From NCBI GenBank assembly GCA_005777235.1, contig SXND01000103.1, positions 1 through 42,106 of the forward strand: 42,106 bases of DNA, given 5' to 3'. The notes under the pieces were generated by a model. That model was not told the DNA's origin. It saw only the letters and a list, made by a program, of their open reading frames with translations, and ran no database searches. This DNA comes from Pseudomonadota bacterium (GTDB lineage Bacteria; Tectomicrobia; Entotheonellia; Entotheonellales; Entotheonellaceae). Below are positions 9,012-16,786 of this stretch, piece after piece (positions within the stretch are counted from its first letter, which is position 1; each line of letters begins with the position of its first letter). The translations under genes and the position numbers were made by a program.

Positions 9012-9809
9012 ATGTTCAAAGATCGCTTCGCGCAACTGATCGGCCCAGCCCATTACGTCACCTATGTGATGTATCTCACCAATCTGTACCACGCCTTCTG
9101 CCCCTTTCGTCATCCGGCGGCTCCGCTGATGCGGCGCCTGTTCATACCGCGGGGCGGCGTGGTCTTGGACATTGGCGCCAACGTCGGCAGGTGTACGGCC
9201 CTCGCGGCCAAGGCGGTGGGAAAGTCGGGCCGCGTGTATAGCTTTGAACCGGTGCCTATGGTGCTACGGGTGCTGCGTGCCATGGTGCGCCTGCGCGGTT
9301 TCCGACAGATCACTGTGGTCGAGACGGCCCTCGCCGATCACCAGGGGACAACGACGATGCACATTCCCCTGCAAGACGGCTGGAAGCCCCTGGTACCCAT
9401 TGCGCACCTTGGTGGTGCGCCCGCGTCCGACGTCTTGCCACTGACGATTGCGGTGCAACGCCTAGACGATTTCTGTGTGGCGGCGGGCATCGAGCAGATT
9501 GATTTCATCAAATGTGATACAGAGGGCAGCGAATTTGCTGTGTTTTCTGGGGGCTTGGCGTGTTTAGCGCGACATCTGCCGATTGTGGTGTGCGAGGTTT
9601 ACCAAAAATATCTGGCCCGGCAGCAGGTGGAGCCAGACGCGGTGTTTGGCATTTTTACTGGGCTAGGCTACGACTGTTATCTGATCCATGGGAATGGCAC
9701 CCTCACACCAGTACAGGCCTACGCCTCGCAAGGGGAGTATCTCTTTGCCCATCCGGCCAGGCTCGGGGCGGCGGCGCTCCAACCGTTTCTGGCACGCCTC
9801 TCGCCGTAG
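9012..9809 (+). CDS. FkbM-family SAM-dependent methyltransferase
   Basis: 265 residues. The SAM-binding motif I is V-V-L-D-I-G-A-N-V-G-R-C-T (about 52-64), followed by V-Y-S-F-E-P-V-P (motif II, about 78-85). The FkbM signature I-D-F-I-K-C-D-T-E-G-S-E-F (about 163-175) is present. Members O-methylate sugars or polyketide/natural-product hydroxyls. There is a hydrophobic stretch near the N-terminus (THYVTYVMYLTNLYHAF-like) that could associate with membrane. The ribosome binding site is weak (GAGCAGC). It lies 190 bp after the aldolase gene and may have its own promoter. No glycan cluster surrounds it. Confidence 0.85.
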   Translation: MFKDRFAQLIGPAHYVTYVMYLTNLYHAFCPFRHPAAPLMRRLFIPRGGVVLDIGANVGRCTALAAKAVGKSGRVYSFEPVPMVLRVLRAMVRLRGFRQITVVETALADHQGTTTMHIPLQDGWKPLVPIAHLGGAPASDVLPLTIAVQRLDDFCVAAGIEQIDFIKCDTEGSEFAVFSGGLACLARHLPIVVCEVYQKYLARQQVEPDAVFGIFTGLGYDCYLIHGNGTLTPVQAYASQGEYLFAHPARLGAAALQPFLARLSP

Positions 9810-9833
9810 ACCATCTACCGCCCCGTCTGCCTC

Positions 9834-9861
9834 GGAGGGGCGACTGGCCAGTCGCCCCTCC
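9834..9861. terminator. Perfect 28-nt palindrome between convergent genes
   Basis: Two 14-bp arms meet without a loop; the centre is CGACTGGCCAGTCG flanked by GGAGGGG and CCCCTCC. It lies between the stops of the FkbM gene (+) and the cupin gene (-) and probably ends both transcripts. Related degenerate copies occur near 16763 and 24087, so it may belong to an interspersed palindrome family. Confidence 0.65.
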
Positions 9862-9900
9862 TTTGATGATTGGCGGCGTAGGTCTTTAGGCCATCGCCCC

Positions 9901-10473
9901 CTAGCGGTCCATCACCTTCACGGTCCGGTTCGCGGGATCATATTGATACCGCGTGACGCTGTCGAGGCGCTGCGATTCCAGACGCACGACCAGGGACCGG
10001 CCACCGGCGACATTCTCAGTCTGGTGAATCTCACCGGGTAGGAAAAAAGCCACGGAGCCATCGTGTTGTACAAAACTGCCGCTCTCTTTGATCTGGGGCA
10101 CGTCCACGCCTTCTCCGGGGTAAAACCAGCGCCACTTGGTCTGCTTGATGGCGCCTTCATACACGCCGTACACGACCCAGGCGGCGCCGTGGTCATGCGG
10201 CAAGTTATCCTGGCCCGGTTTTTGCACAGAACACATCAACAGAAAGCCGGAGCCCGGATGCCCAGCCTCTTCATCCTGATGCAGATCAAAGCGCCCATAG
10301 CCCTCTTCTTCCGGCAAGTTGAGCTGCTCTTCCAACCAGCCGGGTACGGCGAGCAATTCCTTCATGTGGCCGGCCACGGCCTCGGCTTGCGCCAGCGGAT
10401 CCCGGCTCGCGGCAAAGACGCGCTTCACATCGTCGATGAACGTTGCCATGGTGTACGTTGCTGTTGGGGCCAT
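9901..10473 (-). CDS. Cysteine-dioxygenase-like cupin protein
   Basis: 190 residues with a single cupin barrel. Motif 1 is L-P-H-D-H-G-A-A-W-V-V-Y-G-V-Y-E-G (about 94-110), with the two metal-binding His; the third His is in L-P-G-E-I-H-Q-T-E-N-V (about 148-158). The overall pattern fits the cysteine dioxygenase/thiol dioxygenase superfamily, which uses non-haem Fe(II) to oxidise thiols. The substrate is not certain. The start at 10473 has GGAGGAA 8 bases upstream. Single-gene unit, convergent with the FkbM gene, divergent from the remnant at 10682. Confidence 0.75.
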   Translation of the reverse strand: MAPTATYTMATFIDDVKRVFAASRDPLAQAEAVAGHMKELLAVPGWLEEQLNLPEEEGYGRFDLHQDEEAGHPGSGFLLMCSVQKPGQDNLPHDHGAAWVVYGVYEGAIKQTKWRWFYPGEGVDVPQIKESGSFVQHDGSVAFFLPGEIHQTENVAGGRSLVVRLESQRLDSVTRYQYDPANRTVKVMDR

Positions 10474-10681
10474 GTTGAACTTCCTCCAAGGTGAGTGTGC
10501 CGCAGACGGCGTGCCGACCCGGGCGATGAGCCGACGCTGCCTGAGGGATTTGCTACATTCTGCTGCAGCAAGGGCGGTCTGTCAACCACCTCTGTACGGC
10601 GGACGATATGGCTGTCGGTCGCCAGATCATAGACAATGGCGCCGCATAGCACGAACCTTGTGACCGGGAGAGGAGCCGCGT

Positions 10682-11094
10682 ATGTCGTCGTACACTACCA
10701 TCGGCCAACCTACGACCAGGATGGAAGGACAGGACAAAGTCACCGGACTGACGCGCTACACCGCAGACATCGCCTTCCCGGGCCTCCTATGGGGTCGCGC
10801 CCTGCGTAGCCCCTTGCCGCCCGCCCGCATTCTGCGCCTGGTCAGCTCCATCCAGGTGCAGGTCTGGGACACTGTAAGATGCCGACGATGCCGGACATCC
10901 CCCTGTTGCACACGGTCCTGCTCGCCTCGGAGAGTGGTCCGGGCCCCTATAATGCGCGCGGCACTGGCGAAAACCCGCTCGCCCCGGTGGCCCCGGCGAT
11001 TGCCAACGCCGTGGCCGATGCGGTCGGTGCCCGCATCCAGAGTTTGCCGATTACAGCAGAAAAGGTGTTCCGGGCTCTGGCAGAGCCGGCATGA
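10682..11094 (+). pseudogene. Internally deleted xanthine-dehydrogenase-type molybdenum subunit
   Basis: The first about 55 codons read like the N-terminus of aldehyde oxidase/xanthine dehydrogenase large subunits (M-E-G-Q-D-K-V-T-G-L-T-R-Y-T-A-D-I and R-A-L-R-S-P). After a frame change near 10860-10880, frame 1 reads the C-terminus of the same family (PTMPDIPLLHTVLLASESGP, then A-R-G-T-G-E-N-P and A-P-A-I-A-N-A-V). Normal members have over 700 residues; about 600 central residues with the molybdopterin sites are gone. A good ribosome binding site (GAGAGGAGCC) still precedes the ATG. The remaining frame cannot make an active enzyme. Confidence 0.85.
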
Positions 11095-11173
11095 ACCCAG
11101 GCCATGACTCCCTTCCAGGCTACCAGCCAACAGATATCTAGGGGCGTGGAATGAGAACCATGGACACCCAGTC

Positions 11174-11920
11174 TTACCCTTGCTCCCCGAGGTGCAAGCG
11201 CGCTTCCAGATCAGCAATGCGCGCTTCTGCAGCCCGTAAGGCCGCGAGGGCAGTGCTGACACGTTGTTCGGCCTCCTGATGTGCCTGTTCGGCCTCCTGA
11301 CGCGCTTGCTCGGCCTCCTGACGTGCCTGTTCGGCCTCACGGTGATGCAGCAGAGGCTGACCAGTCGTCGGATCGTAAAAATGCAGTACGTTCCCCTCAA
11401 GCCGGAGGTCGAGCCGCAGCACGTCGCTGTGCAAGAGCAACGTGCCGTCTGCGAGGGTGAGGGTGGGAAGCGCGGCATACTGGTCCCCGACCAAACGGCG
11501 TCCCTGCAGCGGTGGCACCAGATAATCGCGGGTAGGATCGTATTGAAAATATTCCTGCACGCCCAGGAAGGCATAGGTGCCACGTTTGGGCCCTTGATCC
11601 TGGCTACGCGTACTGCGCGAGGTAATTTCGAGCACAAAACTGGGTCCCGTCGGTTCGCGCCAGAGAAAATACGAAGATCGTTCGCGCTTGGCCGTGCCAA
11701 TCACGACAAACACGTCCGGGGCAACCACTGCCGAGGGATTCCCTTCTTCATAATAAATAAACATGTTGCCTGAGACGTACACCTCGGGGCGGTTCTGGAA
11801 ATAAATATCGAGCGCTTCAACGGCATACGTCAATGGTTTCCGTTGAAAATCACTTTCAGCCATAGGCAGACCATCCGCACTCGGATACTCAACGGTGGCA
11901 AGCGGGTAAGAAAGCGCCAT
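11174..11920 (-). CDS. Uma2-family protein with C-terminal coiled coil
   Basis: 248 residues. The Uma2 (DUF820) core is at about 30-185: V-A-P-D-V-F-V-V, G-P-S-F-V-L-E-I-T-S-R-S-T-R and Y-A-F-L-G-V-Q-E-Y-F-Q-Y-D-P. These supply the D and E of a PD-(D/E)XK-like fold; the usual Lys after E-x is replaced (E-I-T). The C-terminus (about 195-248) is a heptad array (AEQARQE repeated four times) predicted to form a coiled coil. The start at 11920 is an ATG with TTGAGG upstream; a TTG at 11935 could also be used. Uma2 proteins are abundant and of unknown biological role. Endonuclease activity is inferred from the fold only. Confidence 0.85.
   Translation of the reverse strand: MALSYPLATVEYPSADGLPMAESDFQRKPLTYAVEALDIYFQNRPEVYVSGNMFIYYEEGNPSAVVAPDVFVVIGTAKRERSSYFLWREPTGPSFVLEITSRSTRSQDQGPKRGTYAFLGVQEYFQYDPTRDYLVPPLQGRRLVGDQYAALPTLTLADGTLLLHSDVLRLDLRLEGNVLHFYDPTTGQPLLHHREAEQARQEAEQARQEAEQAHQEAEQRVSTALAALRAAEARIADLEARLHLGEQG
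11265..11340 (-). repeat. 21-bp tandem repeats coding for coiled-coil heptads
   Basis: Unit close to TTCGGCCTCCTGACGTGCCTG on the + strand, repeated about 3.5 times. It encodes the AEQARQE heptads of the Uma2 protein. It is not a CRISPR: the units abut and stay in frame. Confidence 0.85.
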
Positions 11921-12311
11921 ATAGAGTAGCCTCAATAGAGAAAAAGCACCGTACTGTCACAGGATGCCAGGAACATAGCACACCCCCACTTGGCCCACAA
12001 TCGCAAGCGACCTCTCGGCACACGGCACGCAGCCTCCCTGAGGGAAGGTGTGTCGCATCCCACGCTGAGGAGCGTCAGCGGTCCGCCCGAGCCAGGTACA
12101 TGCAGCCTCTGCCATGTCCATAGCCGACAAATAGCACGAGCTCTTGCTTGCCTTTGCCAGAAGGGCAGGCCCTCACAACATGCGTGGGATGCAGGAAAAT
12201 CCCTACGGGTCAGAGCGGCACCCAGCCTCGTCTGCTATACTTCACGCGGCAAAACCCCAGGCACCACCCAGAGCCCCGCGCGCCAGCGCGTTGAGATGAG
12301 GAGTCCCCACC
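11921..12311 (+). promoter_or_regulatory. Intergenic region with extended -10 promoter for the CoA transferase
   Basis: TGC-TATACT at 12233-12241 fits an extended -10 element; no good -35 lies 17 bp upstream. GAGGAG precedes the ATG at 12312. The rest of this 391-bp stretch shows no gene, tRNA or strong repeat; the leftward promoter of the Uma2 gene must lie at its left edge but is not clear. Confidence 0.45.
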
Positions 12312-13724
12312 ATGCCCAATGATGCCCTACGCACGCTATTGCCCATCGCCGGCTGGCCCGAGGAGCGCGCCAGTGCGGTGGACATCACCAACGTCAGCGA
12401 TCCTATTGTGCCGACACCCTTCCGCATTGGCGAGACGAGCGCCGCGGCCCTGGCAGCGGTCGGCCTGGCGGTGGCCGATCTCTGGACCTTGCGCACCGGG
12501 CGGCAGCAGGACGTCGCGGTCGATACCCGCCAGGCCACGGCCTCGTTGCGCAGCGGCAAGTACATGCACCTCGACGGGGCGCACGTGTCCACCGAGCGCA
12601 ATACCGTCATGGGGGTCTATCCAGCCAAGAACGGGCGCTGGAGCTATCTGCATTGCAATTTCCCCAATCATCGCGCCGCGGCTCTGCGTGTGCTTGGCGT
12701 TGAGGAAGATCGCGAGGCGGTACGGAAAGCGGTGGCGCAGTGGGACGCCTTGGAGCTGGAAGAGGCGATCATCGCCGCCAAGGGCGCTGGGGGCATGGTG
12801 CGCACCATGGAGGAATGGGCCCAGCACCCGCAGGCCATAGCTCTTGCCTCACTGCCGCTGATGGAAATCATCAAGATCGGCGATAGCCCGCCGGAAAAAC
12901 TCCCGGACGGCGACCGGCCCTTGTCAGGCGTGCGGGTGCTGGACTTAACGCGGGTGCTCGCCGGGCCGACCTGTGCCCGCACTTTGGCTGAGCACGGTGC
13001 CGATGTGTTAAAAATCACCGGGGCGCATTTGCCCAATATCGGTTACCAGGAATACGATACCGGCCATGGCAAGCTCTCGACCCATTTGGATCTGCGTGAG
13101 TCAAAAGACGTCGAGATTCTGCGAGGCCTGGTGCGCGAGGCTGACGTCTTCTCGCAAGGCTACCGCCCGGGCACATTGGGGTCGCGTGGGCTCTCACCCG
13201 AGGCCCTGGCGCAATTACGGCCCGGCCTGGTGTTTGTCTCGCTCTGCGCCTTCAGCCATGTTGGCCCCTGGGCCTCGCGCCGTGGTTTTGACACGGTGGT
13301 GCAGACGGTGAGCGGCATCACCAACCGCCAGGGGGAACTGTTCCCTGGTGCCCAGCCCGGTCCGCAGTTTTATCCAGTATCGGCGATTGATTATTTGACG
13401 GGTTATCTGATGGCCTTTGGTGCCACCGTGGCCCTGGGACGCCGCGTGCGCGAGGGCGGCAGCTGGCTGGTGCGCATCTCGCTAGCCCAGGTCGGGCGCT
13501 GGCTCGTCAGTCGTGGCCAGGTGCCGGAAGCGGCCCTCAAGGATGTGTCGCAGGAATTTACTTTGGCGGAGCTGGAGCACTGGTCCATGATCAGCGACAC
13601 GCCGATGGGTCGGCTGCGCCATCTCAGGCCAGTGGTACGCCTCTCCGAAACGCCGCCGCGCTGGGCAAGGCCCTCGGTGCCACTCGGCTACCATGAACCG
13701 GTGTGGCCGGCACGGACGGCGTAG
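12312..13724 (+). CDS. CoA transferase family III (CaiB/BaiF) with swapped domain order
   Basis: 470 residues. The region from about 205 onward opens with P-L-S-G-V-R-V-L-D-L-T-R-V-L-A-G-P and A-R-T-L-A-E-H-G-A-D-V, which in ordinary family III enzymes is the N-terminus. Here it is preceded by about 200 residues that look like the usual C-terminal part (R-T-G-R-Q-Q-D-V-A-V-D, then W-S-Y-L-H-C-N-F-P-N-H-R and a helical E-E-W-A-Q-H-P-Q segment). The order is therefore C-half then N-half; a subfamily of this length with this order is known in environmental bacteria, as I remember it. The enzymes move CoA between carboxylic acids. Substrates unknown. It lies 126 bp upstream of an alpha/beta hydrolase gene, possibly co-transcribed. 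Confidence 0.85.
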   Translation: MPNDALRTLLPIAGWPEERASAVDITNVSDPIVPTPFRIGETSAAALAAVGLAVADLWTLRTGRQQDVAVDTRQATASLRSGKYMHLDGAHVSTERNTVMGVYPAKNGRWSYLHCNFPNHRAAALRVLGVEEDREAVRKAVAQWDALELEEAIIAAKGAGGMVRTMEEWAQHPQAIALASLPLMEIIKIGDSPPEKLPDGDRPLSGVRVLDLTRVLAGPTCARTLAEHGADVLKITGAHLPNIGYQEYDTGHGKLSTHLDLRESKDVEILRGLVREADVFSQGYRPGTLGSRGLSPEALAQLRPGLVFVSLCAFSHVGPWASRRGFDTVVQTVSGITNRQGELFPGAQPGPQFYPVSAIDYLTGYLMAFGATVALGRRVREGGSWLVRISLAQVGRWLVSRGQVPEAALKDVSQEFTLAELEHWSMISDTPMGRLRHLRPVVRLSETPPRWARPSVPLGYHEPVWPARTA

Positions 13725-13850
13725 AACTTCTCCCGCGCCATAGACAGTGCGGAGCCCGCCTCCAGCCCATGGTTCGCGTTGGGCAAGGCGGACAGGCTCC
13801 GCAGCGCGAGTCGCCCCAGCATGTCCCCCACCCTTGCAAGGAGTTGGCGT

Positions 13851-14702
13851 ATGCCCCCATCGGCTTTTGGACAGGATAAATGTGTGACCATCCATGGCTT
13901 CCCCATGCACTATGTCGAGTGGGGCAACGCAGGACACCCCACGCTCCTCCTCCTGCATGGCTTCCAGAGCAATGCCCACACGTGGGATACGTTCAGTCAG
14001 GCGATGGCCGACACCTACCATGTGCTGGCTTTAGACCAGCGCGGCCATGGCGATACCTTCTGGGCGCCAGATGGTGACTACGCCCCTGAGACCCATGTCC
14101 GGGACATCGCGGCGTATATTACGGCGCTGCATATCGAGCCTACCGTGATCATTGGGCACTCTATGGGTGGACGGCACGCCGCCATGGTCGCAGCGGCGCA
14201 TCCCGAGCTGGTGCGCAAAGTCGTGATCGTCGATACCGCCGCCGAGTTCCCAGCGGCCATGCTGGCCCGACTCACGCCGCCACCAACGTCTGACGTCCCC
14301 CCACAGCCAGAAATGTTTGAGACGTTTGAGGCCGTGGTGGCTCAGGGGCTCCAGCAATATCCGCTCACCCCAGAAGCTGAATTGCGCCACGCCAATTACC
14401 ACAACCTGTACCGCGACGCCGACGGCAAGTGGCGCTGGCGTTGGGACATCAACTTGCTCACCTGGCGCCAGCGCCAGCGCAGTCTCCGAGCGGATCTCTA
14501 CACGGTGTTACAGCGCATTGCATGTCCGACGCTCCTCATCCGGGGCGAGCAGAGCCCGCTCCTCACCCCAGAGGTGGCGCAGAAGATGATCCACGCCTTG
14601 CCACAGGGGCGTTTGGTGGACATTGCACGGGCGGCGCATACGGTCAATGCGGATAATGCGGCGGACTTCAACGCCACGGTGGCGGCGTTTCTCCGGGACT
14701 GA
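13851..14702 (+). CDS. Alpha/beta hydrolase
   Basis: 283 residues. Oxyanion motif L-L-L-L-H-G-F-Q-S (about 36-44), nucleophile elbow G-H-S-M-G-G (about 103-108), likely acid in R-G-E-Q-S-P-L-L and catalytic His in A-A-H-T-V-N. This is the standard layout of esterases, haloperoxidase-like and C-C hydrolases. The ATG at 13851 is chosen because AAGGAG lies 8 bases upstream; an upstream in-frame ATG at 13779 lacks a site and its extra residues look non-coding. It follows the CoA transferase gene and may act on a related ester or lactone, which is only a guess. Confidence 0.85.
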   Translation: MPPSAFGQDKCVTIHGFPMHYVEWGNAGHPTLLLLHGFQSNAHTWDTFSQAMADTYHVLALDQRGHGDTFWAPDGDYAPETHVRDIAAYITALHIEPTVIIGHSMGGRHAAMVAAAHPELVRKVVIVDTAAEFPAAMLARLTPPPTSDVPPQPEMFETFEAVVAQGLQQYPLTPEAELRHANYHNLYRDADGKWRWRWDINLLTWRQRQRSLRADLYTVLQRIACPTLLIRGEQSPLLTPEVAQKMIHALPQGRLVDIARAAHTVNADNAADFNATVAAFLRD

Positions 14703-14841
14703 TCCAGGCGACCCGCCACATGCTGGTTCCGCTTCGTATGGCGGACGCGTGTGGAAACCTCTTGACGGATGTGGTAGCTCTCTCGTACAGTCGGGCATTA
14801 TCTGCGGGCTGCCATGGTACGATACGCTAAAGAGAGGATGT

Positions 14842-15390
14842 ATGAGTAGCGAAACGCGCTATCATCCAGGTGCTGACATGCAGGGCTTTATCCGCGAGCT
14901 CATGGAGTTTAGCGGGCTTGATGAGACGGACGTGGCGACCATCCGCCGCACGGCGCCGGTCATTCTGCGCCACGAACGGGATATTACCAGCGCCCTCTAC
15001 GAGCACTTTCTCAAATTTCCCACCACGGCGCGTTTCTTTCTCAGAGACGACGGCACACCGGATCAGCAACGCCTGGATCGACGGAAGCACAGCCTGGGAC
15101 GCTGGCTGCGTGAAACTGCCGAAGTGTCTATGACGCACGACTTTGTCTATTACCTCCTCGGTGTGGCTCTGTCGCACAGCCATCGCGCCACGGGGCCTGG
15201 AGGCACCGTGCCACCGCAGTTTATGGTCGCGACCATGAGCCTGGCCCAGACCACCTTTGCGCGCCTGTTCCAGGCGGAATTGAGCGATCTGCAGGAGGCG
15301 TTCGACGCCTCGCTCGCGTGGAACAAACTCCTATTAATCCACTTAAATGCGCTGTTACTGGGGTATTTCCTACCGCAACGTCAAGCCTAG
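14842..15390 (+). CDS. Stand-alone protoglobin-domain haem protein
   Basis: 182 residues. The whole protein fits the protoglobin/globin-sensor domain: V-I-L-R-H-E-R-D-I-T-S-A-L-Y-E-H-F (about 40-56), F-F-L-R-D, an R-W-L segment, then L-G-V-A-L-S-H-S-H-R (about 106-115), where His112 or His114 should be the proximal haem ligand, and a C-terminal helix ending in L-L-L-G-Y-F. No cyclase, methyl-accepting or kinase output domain is attached, so it is either a simple oxygen/NO-binding protein or a sensor acting in trans. AGAGAGGA precedes the ATG. A TACGAT hexamer lies at 14819-14824, very close to the start, so the leader may be short. Confidence 0.75.
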   Translation: MSSETRYHPGADMQGFIRELMEFSGLDETDVATIRRTAPVILRHERDITSALYEHFLKFPTTARFFLRDDGTPDQQRLDRRKHSLGRWLRETAEVSMTHDFVYYLLGVALSHSHRATGPGGTVPPQFMVATMSLAQTTFARLFQAELSDLQEAFDASLAWNKLLLIHLNALLLGYFLPQRQA

Positions 15391-15527
15391 AAACCTATCC
15401 TAGTAGGCCCTGTCAAGGCCCGTCCGCCGGCCCGATGCGCCCGTGCACAGCGCAGGGGTGCCCGGGCGGTCGCCCCTCGTGGGATGGGCTCTAAGGTCTG
15501 CTACAGCAGCTCTTCAGGGAGGACATC

Positions 15528-16304
15528 ATGACCACCGTCGATAAAAAAGCCCAGGTCCAGGCCATGTACGGGGCCCATGCGCAGGCCTACACCACCAGCA
15601 CAGTCCACGCCCAGGGCCCAAGCCTCGAACGCCTCGTCACGCAGGTGGCGCCGCGTGGACACGAACTCGTCCTCGATGTCGCCACCGGCACGGGCCATAA
15701 CGCGTTGTCCTTTGCCCCGCATGTGCGGCACGTCATTGGTCTTGATCTGACCCCCGCCATGCTGGCGGAAGCGTGTGGCCTCGCCCAGAAACGCGCCATC
15801 CCCAACGTCGGGTTTTTCCAGGGCGACAGCGAGCACCTGCCCTTTGCTAGCCAAAGCTTTGACGTGGTGACCTGCCGTGTCGCCCCGCACCATTTCCCAG
15901 ATGTGGCCCGCGCGCTACGCGAAATGGCCCGCGTGTGCCGCGATGATGGCTGCGTCGCCGTGGTGGATAACATCACCCCCGAGGATGCCGAAGCCTGCGC
16001 CTATATCAACGCCTGGGAAATCCTGCGCGATCCCTCGCATCACTGGGCCTATCCCCTATCCCAGTGGCGGCAGTTCTTTGCCCAGGCAGGGTTAGCCATT
16101 GCCTATGAAGAAGTCACGCCAAAACCCATGGAATTTGTCTCCTGGGCCACACGCATGGGCATCAGCGAGACTGCCGTCGCTGAAGTACGCCGGCTGTTAC
16201 TGGACGCGCCACCGCTGCCGCGCGAACGGCTCAACCCGCGCCTTGAGGCGGGGAAGGAATACTTCGATCTCACGGAAGCCTTGTTCATTGCCCGCCAAGC
16301 GTAG
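15528..16304 (+). CDS. Class I SAM-dependent methyltransferase (UbiE-like)
   Basis: 258 residues. Motif I is V-L-D-V-A-T-G-T-G-H-N (about 44-54), followed by V-I-G-L-D-L-T (acidic motif II), G-D-S-E-H-L-P-F (motif for adenine contact) and a post-I segment S-F-D-V-V-T-C-R. This is the UbiE/COQ5-like Methyltransf_11 fold. GGAGGACATC precedes the ATG. It stands alone between the globin and a small unknown gene; there are no ubiquinone or menaquinone genes next to it, so a quinone substrate should not be assumed. Confidence 0.85.
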   Translation: MTTVDKKAQVQAMYGAHAQAYTTSTVHAQGPSLERLVTQVAPRGHELVLDVATGTGHNALSFAPHVRHVIGLDLTPAMLAEACGLAQKRAIPNVGFFQGDSEHLPFASQSFDVVTCRVAPHHFPDVARALREMARVCRDDGCVAVVDNITPEDAEACAYINAWEILRDPSHHWAYPLSQWRQFFAQAGLAIAYEEVTPKPMEFVSWATRMGISETAVAEVRRLLLDAPPLPRERLNPRLEAGKEYFDLTEALFIARQA

Positions 16305-16409
16305 AGAGTCCGGGAAGCCCTGCCAGCGCGCACCGTACGCCCTGTGGCGTGTTCCCAGAGGCCTACAGGGGCGGTAGGCGAGGACGCAGGGGTAGAGAGA
16401 GGGGGCCAT

Positions 16410-16655
16410 ATGGCAGAGCGTAGAAGTATCAGTAGTATGCACATGTTCTGGCATGAACAAGAGGGCAGGCCAGGCGGTTGGTATATTGAGACACGGAATG
16501 CCTATGGCGAGGCGGTAGCGGATTCGCGACAGCCTGACTGGGATGGACCGCTTCCCCACAATTACCAGCAGCAGGATGCCGCCAAGCTCGAAGCCCACTT
16601 GCAGCTTTGGGAGCCGGAAGCACGGGTGGTTATCCATGGCGACGTCCTGCCGTAG
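16410..16655 (+). CDS. Small hypothetical protein
   Basis: 81 residues, acidic and aromatic (W-Y-I-E-T-R-N-A-Y-G-E-A-V; P-H-N-Y-Q-Q-Q-D-A-A-K-L). No signal peptide, Cys motif or membrane segment. The ATG at 16410 follows GAGAGAGGGGG, a strong ribosome binding site, and a terminator-like hairpin follows the stop, which supports a real gene. I do not recognise the family. Confidence 0.55.
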   Translation: MAERRSISSMHMFWHEQEGRPGGWYIETRNAYGEAVADSRQPDWDGPLPHNYQQQDAAKLEAHLQLWEPEARVVIHGDVLP

Positions 16656-16683
16656 GCGCACGCGCACGACGCTGCCCTCTGGG

Positions 16684-16726
16684 CGTCCTGGGAGACGTCG
16701 GGCTGCTGCCACCGTCTCCCAGGACG
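16684..16726. terminator. 13-bp perfect inverted repeat between convergent genes
   Basis: CGTCCTGGGAGAC (16684-16696) pairs exactly with GTCTCCCAGGACG (16714-16726), 17-nt loop. It lies between the small gene (+) and mazG (-) and can act as a bidirectional terminator. No U-tract. Confidence 0.6.
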
Positions 16727-16786
16727 AGACTTTGCACCGCTCCTTGTCGGTCAGCTCACGTCGGAGGGGCGACCAGGCAAGCGTCC

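Noticed and set aside
11265..11340. Short regular repeats as a possible CRISPR
   Set aside because: Units are contiguous, have no spacers and encode in-frame heptads of a coiled coil.
11936..12311. tRNA or small RNA gene in the longer gaps
   Set aside because: No cloverleaf-compatible T-loop (GTTCGAxxC) with matching acceptor arms was found here or in the other gaps.
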